From G026625185 sp963727835 (GTDB lineage Bacteria > Desulfobacterota > WTBG01 > JAGOGO01), in NCBI GenBank assembly GCA_963727835.1, contig CAVSIB010000060.1, positions 1 through 21,795 on the forward strand: a stretch of DNA of 21,795 bases, given 5' to 3'. Below the pieces are notes generated by a model. It was not told the DNA's origin, did not search any database, and worked only from the letters and a program-made list of their open reading frames with translations. Both the position numbers and the translations under genes were made by a program. Shown here one piece after another: positions 1-8,359 of this stretch (position 1 is its first letter; every line of letters starts with the position of its first letter).

Positions 1-142
1 AGGAAGTAAGTGGGGTAAAGGAATGATCGGTCAGAAGAAGTCTATGTATTCGGTGATGGGAAAAAGGGCCAAATCAGTGAAAAGAAAGGTGTGCCATGTC
101 TCTGAAAAATTTTATCAACACCATGAAATGCGAGAAAAATAG

Positions 143-435
143 ATGAAATCTCTTGAAGAAATAAAAGAAATTTTGGTTAAACAAAAACCAATTTTAAGGG
201 CAAAATATGGAGTAAAAACACTCGGTTTTTTTGGCTCTTTTCTCAAGGAAGGTCAGAAAAAAAGAACGATTTGGATGTCATGGTTAAGATAAATGACCAA
301 ACAACCCTTATTGAATTCATTAGAATGGAAAATTATCTCTCTGAACTTACGGGAATGAAAATTGATCAGGTCGTGAAAGATGCCTTGAAACCGAGGATAG
401 GGAAGTTTATCCTTCGCGAGGTCGTCACTTTATGA
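143..435 (+). pseudogene. mntA: MntA-like nucleotidyltransferase antitoxin, frameshifted
   Basis: In MNT/HEPN toxin-antitoxin pairs this minimal nucleotidyltransferase neutralises its HEPN partner by adding AMP to it. The ATG at 143 opens a frame matching the start of the family (MKSLEEIKEIL...KYGVK), then GFFGSF. Frame 1 hits a stop soon after. One extra A in the A7 run at 257-263 joins it to a second frame that reads KKKNDLDV and continues to the TGA at 433-435. The joined product is about 97 aa, a usual length, and keeps the GS-x10-D-x-D nucleotidyltransferase motif; the C-terminus (DALKPRIGKFILREVV) is typical. Its stop overlaps the ATG of the HEPN gene (ATGA at 432-435), the normal operon arrangement. 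Either the gene is broken by a real one-base deletion or the consensus lost one base of the run. Family assignment is by recognition, not search. Confidence 0.8.
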
Positions 436-775
436 AACAGGAATTTTTGGATATGTGGATGATGTGTTGATGTAATTGGGAACGCTTTGACCCTTATAGA
501 AAAGAAGGAATATGAGGATTTTCTTCTGGATAATAAGACTATTTTTGCGGTAACAAGAGTCTTGGAGATTATCGGCGAAGCGGTAAAAAAATTCCCCAAT
601 CGGTTAAAAGTCGCTATCAACAGATACCGCGGTAAGAGAGCGGGGATGAGAAATAAATTGATTCATGAATATTTTGAAGTAAAACAAAAAGTCGTTTTGG
701 GAGACTGTGGAAAAAGAGTTTCCCTTATTAAAAACACACTTTGATAAAATCCGGGAAGATTGTGCGGGGGATTAA
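432..775 (+). pseudogene. hepT: HepT-like HEPN ribonuclease toxin, multiple frameshifts
   Basis: HEPN toxins of this type are RNases held in check by the paired MNT protein. The product (MKQEF... onward) is split over several frames. Reading it whole needs about five corrections: one base missing near 441-452, one G missing near 469, one A missing in 606-609, two bases missing near 630, and one T too many in 695-698. The corrected product is about 115 aa, the usual length, ending EDCAGD at the TAA 773-775. It retains YVDDVLDVIGNAL near the N-terminus, FLLDNKTIFAVTRVLEIIGE, and the catalytic R-x4-H-x-Y motif (RNKLIHEY), whose tyrosine is the AMP acceptor in characterised pairs. As written, no intact toxin can be made. 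That many indels with no loss of motif residues suggests very recent decay or poor local consensus. Confidence 0.8.
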
Positions 776-801
776 ACCTTTTTAACCACTGATCACTGCC
801 T

Positions 802-1865
802 ATGTCTGATAACGTTCATCCCTTTGATTTAAAAGAGGCCTTTCAGTCTGATGCCCAAAAGGACGCGGGGAAGGAGTAGTTCAGGAAGAACTGAGTTTGC
901 GGCCGCAGCGACTCAAAGAGTATATTGGACAAAAACAGGTGGTTGATTCGCTTTCAATTGCTATTTTGGCCGCCAAAAAAAGGCGGGAGCCGCTCGACCA
1001 CATTATTTTTCAAGGTCCTCCGGGTTTGGGAAAGACCACCCTTGCCAACATTGTCGCCAAGGAGATGGAGGTGAAAATTCATCATGCTACCGGCCCGGCT
1101 TTGGAGAAAGGCGGAGACTTAGTAAGCATTTTGACTTCATTGGAACGAGGGGATACTTTATTTATTGATGAGATTCACCGCTTACCCAAGATTGTGGAAG
1201 AACTTCTTTGCCCGGCGATGGAAGATTTTGCAATGGATATTATTTTTGATAAAGGGGCAAATGCCCGCACCTACCGTTCCCGGCTCGAATGGTTCACCTT
1301 GATTGGGGCGACAACTCGTTCCGGACTTCTTTCCCGACCCTTGCGAGAGCGCTTTGGCATTGTCCGGGAGTTGGGTTTTTATACGATTGATGAGATCGCT
1401 TTAATCATAAAACGGTCAGCCGCTATCCTGAAAGTAGCAATTGATGATGAAGGGGCTTATGAAATTTCAAGGCGTGCCCGGGGTACGCCGCGGGTTGCCA
1501 ATCATCTGATTAAGCGGGTAAGGGATTATAGTCAGGTTAAAGCAGACGGCAAAATTGATGCCGAGGTTGCTCAGGAAGCGCTTAACTTAGAAGGAGTTGA
1601 TTCCGACGGCTTAACCATTTTAGATCGGAAGTTTTTAGAGGCGATCGTCACCTATTATAAGGGTGGTCCCGCAGGGATTGAAGCAATTGCCGCTACGTTG
1701 CAGGAAGATAGCGGTACGTTAGAAGAGCTGGTTGAACCATTTCTCCTTCAGCGGGGATATCTGATCCGGACCTCGAGTGGCCGCCGGGCCACAGAAAAAG
1801 CCTATCTTCACCTCAAGATCACTCTTCCAAAAAATTCTCCGCAACCACAGCGTTCCTTACTCTGA
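802..1865 (+). CDS. ruvB: Holliday junction branch migration ATPase RuvB (N-terminal frame break)
   Basis: RuvB is the hexameric AAA+ motor that, with RuvA, drives branch migration of Holliday junctions during recombination repair. The uninterrupted frame from the TTG at 897 gives 322 aa with the Walker A GPPGLGKTT, Walker B LFIDEIHR, sensor 1 GATTR, the arginine-finger region PLRERFG and the C-terminal winged helix ending near RRATEKAYLHL. The family normally has 15-30 more residues in front. An ATG at 802 in another frame gives MSDNVHPFDLKEAF, stops at TAG 877-879, and joins the main frame (EGVVQEELSLRPQRL) if the G4 run at 867-870 is one base longer. That yields 354 aa, so I take 802 as the true start. 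No ruvA or ruvC is seen beside it. Identity is certain; the start and the frame break are inferred. Confidence 0.93.
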
Positions 1866-2430
1866 TTTTTTTAAAATCTCCCCAAAGCTTAAAATAATGA
1901 GTCAAGCTGGCCAACAACGTTCCGGTCGTCCTTCCTCTTATAGGCAAATATCACATAGCGTTTAGCGGATAGTTGTTCAAATTCAAAAAGTAGCCTTTCC
2001 CTTTTCTCGCACTCAAAAAAACAGAAAAACACCTTTCGGCTTTTTTCGCCCAAAAAGTGCTTTGTCGTGCACACATGATTCATCATCTTTTCACAAACCT
2101 CATGTATGCAAATGATAAAAAAATGTTGCAGATTTTTACACATAACAGGCGAAAAATTAATAATAATATTAATTAAAAGAGAATAAAAAGTATTGTGGGA
2201 AAAAACAAAAAAGAATACAATGTTGACGGTTAGAAAGGGTGTACTGGCGCAGAAAAAAGCAATGAACCGGGAATAGAGTAAAAAAGTTTTTTCGTGATCA
2301 GCAATTAAGTTGAGACTTCTTGACTAACGTTATAAAATTAAATAATTAGGTACCATCATTGAGAATATCGGATTCAGATGTCGGTACGATGACAGTTATT
2401 TCTGGAGTGGTTAAGAAAAGGAAAACGGGC
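1866..2430 (+). other. 565-bp AT-rich gap between ruvB and argS, no gene recognised
   Basis: This stretch has no ORF I can assign. A minus-strand open stretch at 1889-2143 (84 codons) is rich in Phe, Lys and Cys, has no recognisable domain and no clear ribosome site. The part from about 2140 to 2350 is strongly A-rich. Just after the ruvB stop is a short A/T hairpin (GATTTT-TTT-AAAATC, 1864-1878), too weak to call a terminator. The promoter for argS should lie in its distal part. Confidence 0.5.
2310..2336 (+). promoter_or_regulatory. Possible sigma-70-type promoter for argS
   Basis: TTGAGA (2310-2315) and TATAAA (2331-2336) are separated by 15 bp, shorter than the ideal 17. It lies about 95 bp ahead of the argS ATG in an A/T-rich gap. 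A nearby TTGACT at 2320 has no good partner at normal spacing. Weak call. Confidence 0.3.
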
Positions 2431-4120
2431 ATGACAGCAAAAGAAATTTTAAATGACATCTTATTTCAGGCGTTAAAAAAGGCGGCAACAAAATTGCCGT
2501 TGCCTTCCACCGGGACACTTCCGCCTCTTGCCTTTGAAATACCCAAAAATGAGGCATACGGAGACTATGCGAGCAATATCGCTTTAATAATGGCTTCACA
2601 ACTCAATCGGCCTCCCCGGGAGGTGGCAAAAATAATTCTCGATTCCATGGATAATTCATCCATGGTAAAAGAGGTGACTGTTGCGGGGCCGGGGTTTATC
2701 AACTTTTTATTGAAAGAAAGTTTTTGGTTTGACCAGCTTAAAGGAATCCACAGCCAGGGGGCAGAGTTTGGCAAGATTGATTTGGGCAAAGGAGCAAACG
2801 TTCAGATTGAGTTTGTGAGCGCTAATCCCACGGGTCCGCTTCACATTGGTCATGGCCGGGGGGCGGCTTTAGGAGATTCTCTTGCATCAATCCTTTCCTT
2901 TGCCGGCTTTCGGGTGACGAAAGAATATTATCTTAATGATGTGGGCAATCAAATGGCGACCTTGGGGCGGTCAGTCTTTTATCGGTACCAGGAACTTCTC
3001 CAGCGTCCAGTCGAGTTTCCTGACAACCATTATCGGGGTAAATATATTTATGATGTTGCGCGTGAGGCGATTTCCCGGTGGAACGATAAGTATCTTGATC
3101 GCGATGAACATGAGGTGACTCCGGTTTTTTCTCAGCTGGCGGAAGAAATGATTTTAGCGGGAATAAAGCATGACCTCAAGGATTTTTCGGTGAATTTTGA
3201 CACCTGGTTCAGTGAAAAAAAACTGATCGAAGCGGGTGAGGTGGAAAAGACCATCGCGGAGCTTAAAGAAAAAAATTTCCTTTACGAACAGGACGGGGCT
3301 TTGTGGTTCGCGGCCACGAAATTTGATGATGAAAAGGACCGGGTGGTGGTGCGGTCAAATGGACAAAAAACGTATTTTGCCTCAGATATCGCGTATCATA
3401 AAAACAAATTTGCCCGGAATTTTGATCAGGTGATCAACATCTGGGGAGCAGACCACCATGGCTATGTGCCGAGAGTGAAAGCAATGGTTAAGGCTTTGGG
3501 CTATGAGCCGGAGCGGCTTCGGGTTCTCTTGGTTCAGATTGTCTCGCTTTTGCGGGAGGGAAAACTTGTTTCCATGTCTACCCGGCTGGGCGAGTTTGTC
3601 TCTTTGCGCGAAGTGCTCAATGAAGTAGGAAGCGACGCAACGCGCTACATTCTCCTTACACGCAGGCCGGATGCGCCTTTGGAGTTTGACTTGGAACTCG
3701 CAAAAAAACAGACTGATGAAAACCCGGTCTATTACGTCCAGTACGCGCATGCCCGACTTTGCAGCATTCTCAGAATAGCCCGGGAACGGGGGATTGATAT
3801 CAACCAGTTCAACCAAGCGGATCTCGGTTTGCTTACCAACTCGGAGGAACTCTCGCTGATAAAAAAGATATCCCATTTTCCGGATGTTGTGGAAGGGAGC
3901 GCGGTTTCCCTTGAGCCTCACCGGATTACCATATTTCTCCAGGAGGTGGTGAGCACGTTTCACCGGTATTACCACTCTGGCAAGCTTGACGATAAAAAAA
4001 GGGTCTTAACCGAGAACGAAGGACTCTCTCGGGCCCGTTTATGTTTGGTGGAAGGTTTGAAGGTGACGATAAAAAACGCTCTCACGATTATTAGGTGTTA
4101 CCGCACCGGAAAGGATGTAG
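2431..4120 (+). CDS. argS: Arginyl-tRNA synthetase (C-terminal frame break)
   Basis: This cytoplasmic class I enzyme charges tRNA-Arg using ATP. I choose the ATG at 2431 (MTAKEILNDIL) because the in-frame stretch before it, from 2359, does not look like the family. The N-terminal Arg-tRNA-synthetase-specific domain occupies about the first 90 residues. The signature ANPTGPLHIGHGRG contains the HIGH motif. A divergent KMSKS counterpart is LVSMSTRLGEF. The anticodon-binding helical domain follows. The open frame runs on to 4179 with an atypical tail (RCYRTGKDV...). Removing one base at about 4085-4092 restores ILGVTAPERM and a TAG at 4118-4120, exactly the family's conserved ending, for 562 aa. 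The lesion removes only the last dozen residues, but those are highly conserved in an essential enzyme, so consensus error is likely. The SPOR gene starts 4 nt after the restored stop. Confidence 0.95.
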
Positions 4121-4124
4121 GAGG

Positions 4125-4864
4125 ATGCAAAGACAAAGGACCAGAAAAATCCCAAAAAGTCTTTCTTTTTCTCAAGTAGTAGCGCGGGTTCTTATTGCCA
4201 GCGCAATGATTTTTCTTTTGATTTTCATCGCGATACTTGTAAACCACTGGTATTTGTACACGCACTCGAATGGACCAGCAAAAATCGTTTCTTCTGCTCA
4301 CCCTAAATTACAACCGCAACCGAAAAGTGAACCGTCCCCCGCTCCCAGTGCACCAGCGGCTGAAGCCAAACAGGACACCCCGCTCACCTTTTATGATAGT
4401 CTGGTTCACAAGGAAACACCGGATTCAACAAGTTCCTCTGTTCCCTCTGAACCTAAAGCCTGCTACCCGCTCAGAGACAGTGCCTACGCAGGAAGGAAAA
4501 GGTGCGGGGAGCGAGCACCGGGTATACGGTACAGGTTGGTTCATTTCAGAGCTTAGACTATGCCGAGGGGATTGTTGAATCATTAAAAAAGAAGGGATAT
4601 TCTCCGTCACTGGCTACCGTTTCTTTCCCGAATGGAAAGACCTGGCACCGGGTGCGGATCGGGAATTTTAATTCACGGGAGGAGGCAGAAGTATTGGTCC
4701 AAAAATTAAAAGAAGGCGGTAATTTTGAGCCGATGATTATATCACCGGAAAAGGGGAAAGAAGATTCTCATAAGACTCTTAACAATAGCCTTGACTCCGC
4801 AGCAGCGCAATCCCCTCCTTTACCTCCTCAAGGGTTGCCCGAGGGTGCAGCTCCAAAACCTTAA
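4125..4864 (+). CDS. SPOR-domain cell-wall protein with one membrane helix (frame broken in linker)
   Basis: SPOR domains bind denuded glycan strands of septal peptidoglycan, so this is probably a cell-division or envelope protein. From the ATG at 4125, preceded by GTAGGAGG, the product has a basic N-terminus, one hydrophobic helix at about residues 22-45 (VLIASAMIFLLIFIAILV), then a Pro/Ser/Ala/Gln-rich periplasmic linker containing TFYDSLVHKE. The SPOR domain (GYTVQVGSFQ, then GKTWHRVRIGNF and REEAEVLVQKL) is read in a different frame up to the TAA at 4862-4864. The switch lies in the linker between about 4455 and 4520. One base missing would suffice, but the intermediate frame there (PATRSETVPTQEGKGAGS) looks more like a linker, suggesting two one-base insertions. 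The reconstructed protein is about 245 aa. It follows argS closely, likely co-transcribed, and its end overlaps the convergent gene below by 86 bp. Confidence 0.85.
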
Positions 4865-5683
4865 GGGAAGCATCCTTAACATGCTGTTTAATCAAGTTAA
4901 AGTCTACCTCACCTTTCCCCGGCGCTTGTGGTCGGAGTAACCACGAGCATCGTGAAGATGCACCCCCAAAATAGTCGGTGCATACTTTTCAAGCAATTCC
5001 TGATGGGATTGGATTCTTAATTTCTCTTGGACATAGCCATGGCCTACATCATGCCAGAAAAAAATTTTTCCGCCCGCGAATTTTTTAAAAATGATCCCAA
5101 ATTCTTCGAAGTCAGGGATCTCATGGAAATAGTAACGGTTCTCCACGCCCAAAGAAACCCCCTGTTTTTCTGCCTCCTGGTTTAGTTTTTCCAGGCTAAA
5201 GAGTACGGCATCTAAAAATCGTTGTCTTTTTGAGGTTCTTTCCTTTCGCATTTGGGAAAGGAATAAATCCATCTCCGGCGAATTGATTTGGTGGGTATCA
5301 AAATAACGGCAAAACTGTTTATAACCGGACTCCATCTCTACCCTTCCCAAGTGAAGCACCACTGCTGAACATTCGAGGTCATGGGCGGTTTGGATGGTTT
5401 TGATCGTAAACGTGATTGCTTTTTCACGCTCCTCGTGGTCAAGACTGGAGAGGAGAAAGAGGTCGCCGCTTGGCTTGCAATGGGAATACTCTTGAGGAAA
5501 AGGGAAAAAGTTATGAATACTGATTACTTTATTTTTAAGCTTTGGCTTAATTTTCAAAAAAAGACTCTCAGGGATGCGGTATTCCAGCTCTAAAAAATCA
5601 AGTCCCACGTCAGTTAAAATCCTGAACAGGTCATCATCATTTTTTAGGTTTTCTGACATCCAGGCGGTTGACAATCCCAGCAT
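4779..5683 (-). CDS. Xylose-isomerase-like TIM-barrel protein (sugar phosphate isomerase/epimerase type), frame break near C-terminus
   Basis: Family members are metal-dependent (beta/alpha)8 barrels that isomerise or epimerise sugars or act as AP endonucleases; the substrate here is unknown. The ATG at 5683 follows a good ribosome site (GGGAG, 5 nt away). Barrel-type motifs visible are VISIHNFFPFP, AVVLHLGRVEM, GVENRYYFHE, FFWHDVGHG and GVHLHDARGYSDH, giving the Glu, His and Asp ligands typical of the fold. The open frame ends early at 4904 (RRGKVR). Adding one base to the G4 run (C4 at 4917-4920 on the plus strand) continues it as GKGEVDFNLIKQHV...KVLELHP...EGIALLRSQGYC to the stop at 4779-4781, the expected last strand and helix, 301 aa in all. 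The slip region also reads G-GGA-AAG, a possible -1 slippery heptamer, but an indel is simpler. Confidence 0.8.
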
Positions 5684-5743
5684 GATTACTCCCTTTATGA
5701 TTCCTTGCCCGAAAAGAGGATGAGAACAACTTCTTATTTTCGC

Positions 5744-5773
5744 TTGACAAAAAGATTTTTTTTTCGGTATTCT
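5744..5773 (+). promoter_or_regulatory. Sigma-70-type promoter for the 5858 gene
   Basis: A consensus TTGACA (5744-5749) is followed after 18 bp by TATTCT (5768-5773), in an A/T-rich divergent gap between the TIM-barrel gene (minus) and the 5858 gene (plus). It leaves a leader of about 78 nt. Confidence 0.6.
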
Positions 5774-5857
5774 AAAAATTTATACCTTATGGTTTAAAGA
5801 TTTAACTTAGCAGCGGGGAATAAAAAATCAAATGAATTTTTTATTGAGTGGTTTTTG

Positions 5858-6373
5858 ATGCCTGAGCTTATATCCTCAAATTATTCCAAAGAAACCTTTC
5901 CCGAACTTCTTACCCTCAGTTTTGGGATGACTAAAACAGAGGTGAAGATTGTATATCAAAAGAAAGGCTTGCGACCGCTTTTTGAAAGAGCGGATCGTTT
6001 AGATTTTATCAGTCCGCCCGTTGAGGTACCACAAGCCGCGGAAATTAATTTAATCTTTAAAGACGACTGGTTAGTGGCAATTTATCAATATTTCGAAGTA
6101 GTCAAAGATGACGCTTCAGCCTTTGAGCATATTGCCAAATACCGAGACCTTAAGGATCAGTTAGTAGCCAAATATGGTCTTCCGGAAGCGCTGGAATTTA
6201 TGGATGATAAATTTAACAACAGTAAAAGTCGGCTAAAAGGTTTTAAACTCAAAAAAGGGAATTATGCTTCTATATGGCGCAATATCAACGGGATGGACGT
6301 ATTTTTGGTGTTAGGGGGAGATGGGTTAGATACCTTTATTCGCTTGACCTATAAACTAAGGTCAGATTCCTAA
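5858..6373 (+). CDS. Unrecognised soluble protein, 171 aa
   Basis: I do not recognise this family. The ATG at 5858 is preferred to the adjacent TTG at 5855; there is no obvious ribosome site before it (GAGTGG lies about 8 nt upstream). The product is soluble, charged, with no signal peptide or membrane segment. It starts with a polar tail, then LLTLSFGMTKTEVKIVYQKKGL, which resembles the short helical 'F-G-M-T-x-x-E-V' opening seen in SmpA/BamE-like or other alpha-beta lipoprotein-type modules, then alternating strands (INLIFKDDWLVAIYQYFEV) and a long Lys-rich region (DDKFNNSKSRLKGFKLKKGNYASIWRN) and a final strand pair. The BamE-like comparison is a weak impression only. It has its own promoter and is convergent with the DUF2905 gene, only 4 bp apart, so it is probably a single-gene unit. 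Confidence 0.7.
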   Translation: MPELISSNYSKETFPELLTLSFGMTKTEVKIVYQKKGLRPLFERADRLDFISPPVEVPQAAEINLIFKDDWLVAIYQYFEVVKDDASAFEHIAKYRDLKDQLVAKYGLPEALEFMDDKFNNSKSRLKGFKLKKGNYASIWRNINGMDVFLVLGGDGLDTFIRLTYKLRSDS

Positions 6374-6377
6374 AAGA

Positions 6378-6596
6378 TTACCTGCGGAACAGAGAGAGGA
6401 TCAACGTCACGATAATGCTGATCAGGATACAGGTGACGATAGGGAAGAAGAAAGTAACATTTCCCTTTTTTATGAAAATATCTCCCGGAAGCCTGCCTAG
6501 ACTAGGAATTTTGGCGCCCAAGAGAAAAATTAACCCCACAACGGATAAAACAATCCCCGAGATTAAAAACAATTTTCCAATTTCAGTCATAAGCAT
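6378..6596 (-). CDS. DUF2905 family small membrane protein
   Basis: This small integral membrane protein of unknown function is about 70 aa. It has two hydrophobic helices (about residues 8-27 and 46-69) separated by the family's conserved loop GRLPGDIFIKKGNVTFFFP, by which I recognise it. The first ATG is at 6596; a second in-frame ATG at 6590 (MTEIGKLF) is an alternative start. It begins 3 nt after the queH stop, so the two are almost certainly one transcript. No role in queuosine synthesis is implied by the family; the pairing may be only local. Confidence 0.85.
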   Translation of the reverse strand: MLMTEIGKLFLISGIVLSVVGLIFLLGAKIPSLGRLPGDIFIKKGNVTFFFPIVTCILISIIVTLILSLFRR

Positions 6597-6599
6597 ATT

Positions 6600-7130
6600 T
6601 TATTTTTTTAAAAATCGTTCTTTTTCACTGTAAATACAGCCGCAGTATTGCTGCCGATACAGTCCTAGCTTTTTAGACATTTCTCTTCCCTCAGCCCAAC
6701 CTTCCCGAAAATCAGAATAAAAAAAAATGACCCCGCGTTTTTTTCCTACTGCCAGCCCAATTTCTTTGATCAGCTCGTGATTCTGATGTTTGCTTCCGAG
6801 CAAGGTTGAGGTAAAGGCATCAAATTTTCCTTTCTTGGCGATCTGGGCTGTAGCTTCTAACCTTGTATGGTAGCACACTTTACACCGCTCTGATTCACGG
6901 AACACAATGCTTCTTAAAAAATCTTCTAACTCATAGTGATCATGATAAATCATTCGGATTGTAAGCTTTTCTTCTATCTCTTTTACCGCTTCTAACCTTT
7001 TTTTATACTCTTCGTAGGGGTGGATATTGGGGTTATAGAAAAAGCCAAAAATTTCATGGCCTTCCTTGTGAAGCTTTTGGAGAGGATAAAGCGCGCAATT
7101 TGCGCAACAAAGGTGGAGTAAAATTTTCAC
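6600..7130 (-). CDS. queH: Epoxyqueuosine reductase QueH
   Basis: QueH (formerly DUF208) catalyses the last step of queuosine formation on tRNA, reducing epoxyqueuosine. It is the non-B12, iron-dependent replacement for QueG and is common in anaerobes. The 176-aa product has the family's cysteine pairs: HLCCANC (C8, C9, C12), ERCKVCYHTR (C83, C86) and YRQQYCGCIYS (C163, C165), consistent with a 4Fe-4S cluster plus a second iron site. FYNPNIHPYEEY and FTSTLLGSKHQNHE are also typical. The start is GTG at 7130; a purine-rich AGGTAAA sits just before it. A QueD and a FolE2 gene lie 12 kb away, supporting a queuosine pathway in this genome, though queC and queE are not in the window. Confidence 0.93.
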   Translation of the reverse strand: MKILLHLCCANCALYPLQKLHKEGHEIFGFFYNPNIHPYEEYKKRLEAVKEIEEKLTIRMIYHDHYELEDFLRSIVFRESERCKVCYHTRLEATAQIAKKGKFDAFTSTLLGSKHQNHELIKEIGLAVGKKRGVIFFYSDFREGWAEGREMSKKLGLYRQQYCGCIYSEKERFLKK

Positions 7131-7269
7131 TTTACCTGTCAGGGAGTAAATAAGTTTTGATGATTACTTTTTTCGAAAATTAATGCGGTTTTGTTGTACT
7201 CTTTTTTAAAAGATAAACATAAACAATAGGTTATTTTTATTTTGGATAAAAAATAAAAAAAATCAAGGT

Positions 7270-7299
7270 TTGTTTGCAAATTTTCCTTATTTATATAAT
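7270..7299 (+). promoter_or_regulatory. Promoter for the response regulator/GGDEF gene
   Basis: A perfect TATAAT (7294-7299) lies 18 bp after TTGTTT (7270-7275), about 50 nt before the ATG at 7349. The region is A/T-rich, so the -35 call is soft. Confidence 0.5.
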
Positions 7300-7348
7300 A
7301 TATCTTCATCTATTTACTAGCAATTGCCAAAGCCTATTTTTAATTTCT

Positions 7349-8266
7349 ATGGAAACAATTTTAATCGTCGATGATAGTAAAACCTTTTGTCAAATCCTTG
7401 TTGATATGATGAATTCCTTAGGGTACGAGAACAAGGCCGCTACCGACGGATTGCAGGCTTTAACGATGTTAAAAGAAGAAGTTTTTTCTGTTGTGATATC
7501 AGATATTGAGATGCCGGGGATTGATGGTTTAACTTTGATCAAAAAGATTAAGGAGAAATCTCCGGAGATAGATGTTATCAGCATCACCGGGTTTGGAAGA
7601 AAATACTCTTATTCTGAGGTTATCAAAACCGGAGCAAGCGATTTTATTATCAAACCATTTGGGATTGATGAAATCGCGGCCAAGCTGAACCGGATTTTTC
7701 GGGAGCGGAACATTAAACACCAATTGGAAGAAAAAAATGCTGAACTTCTTCTGCTTTCCATAAATGATGATTTGACCGGGCTTTACAATCGGCGCTATTT
7801 TTACAATCAGTTGGAAAAAGAAATTATTCGCGCCCGGCGCCAGAATCGCATGCTTTTTCTTATCATGCTTGATCTTGATGAATTTAAAAAATTTAATGAC
7901 TCCTACGGTCATTTAGAAGGCGATAGGGTACTCAAAGAGGTTGGAAAAGCGATCAACAAATCTATTCGCAACAATGTTGATGAAGGATTTCGGTATGGTG
8001 GCGATGAATTTACCGTCATCATCCCAGAAGCTAATCAGAAGCAAACAATGCAAATTGCCCAAAGAATTCAAGAAGCCTGCAGAGCGATTCAACCTCTGCC
8101 CATTGAAATTAGTTTGGGGTTAGTGGAACTTACGGATAACCATGATGTTGAATCATTTGTTCACTGTGCTGACCAAGCGATGTACCAGGCTAAAAATTCT
8201 TCCCCTAAGATCTTAATTTATAGTAAAATACCTGGTGGAAATATCCCTTTGACCAGTAGCGCCTAA
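7349..8266 (+). CDS. Response regulator with GGDEF diguanylate cyclase domain
   Basis: Phosphorylation of the receiver domain is expected to control synthesis of cyclic di-GMP from two GTP in the cytoplasm. The start is the ATG at 7349; the upstream in-frame stretch is hydrophobic leader-like sequence not expected in this family. Receiver domain at residues 3-118: acidic pair D8/D9, phospho-acceptor D52 (VVISDIEMPGIDG), T80 and K102. A short coiled linker (RERNIKHQLEEKNAELLLL) follows, then the GGDEF domain from about residue 138 (NDDLTGLYNRRYF), with LDLDEFKKFNDSYGHLEGD and an intact GGDEF at 217-221. The inhibitory RxxD site five residues upstream is NNVD (N208 where Arg is expected), so product inhibition by this site is probably lost. 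The architecture is that of PleD/WspR-type proteins with one receiver. No partner kinase is in the window. Confidence 0.93.
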   Translation: METILIVDDSKTFCQILVDMMNSLGYENKAATDGLQALTMLKEEVFSVVISDIEMPGIDGLTLIKKIKEKSPEIDVISITGFGRKYSYSEVIKTGASDFIIKPFGIDEIAAKLNRIFRERNIKHQLEEKNAELLLLSINDDLTGLYNRRYFYNQLEKEIIRARRQNRMLFLIMLDLDEFKKFNDSYGHLEGDRVLKEVGKAINKSIRNNVDEGFRYGGDEFTVIIPEANQKQTMQIAQRIQEACRAIQPLPIEISLGLVELTDNHDVESFVHCADQAMYQAKNSSPKILIYSKIPGGNIPLTSSA

Positions 8267-8359
8267 TCCTTTGGAAACCGAGGTAAAGGGAACAAGCATC
8301 GTTTATGTGTCACCCATGCTCTTAACGTCTTAAAAACAATCTATAGAACTTACTAGATA

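Noticed and set aside
2..142. 46-codon open stretch running in from the window start, ending TAG just before mntA
   Set aside because: It is very basic (many Lys, Arg), has no recognisable motif and no visible start; it could be a C-terminal end or chance, so I did not call a gene.
1889..2143. Minus-strand 84-codon frame in the ruvB-argS gap
   Set aside because: No domain, odd Phe/Cys/Lys-rich text, no ribosome site; likely chance in AT-rich DNA.
3382..3975. 197-codon minus-strand frame inside argS
   Set aside because: Antisense shadow of a strongly conserved gene; its text has no family features.
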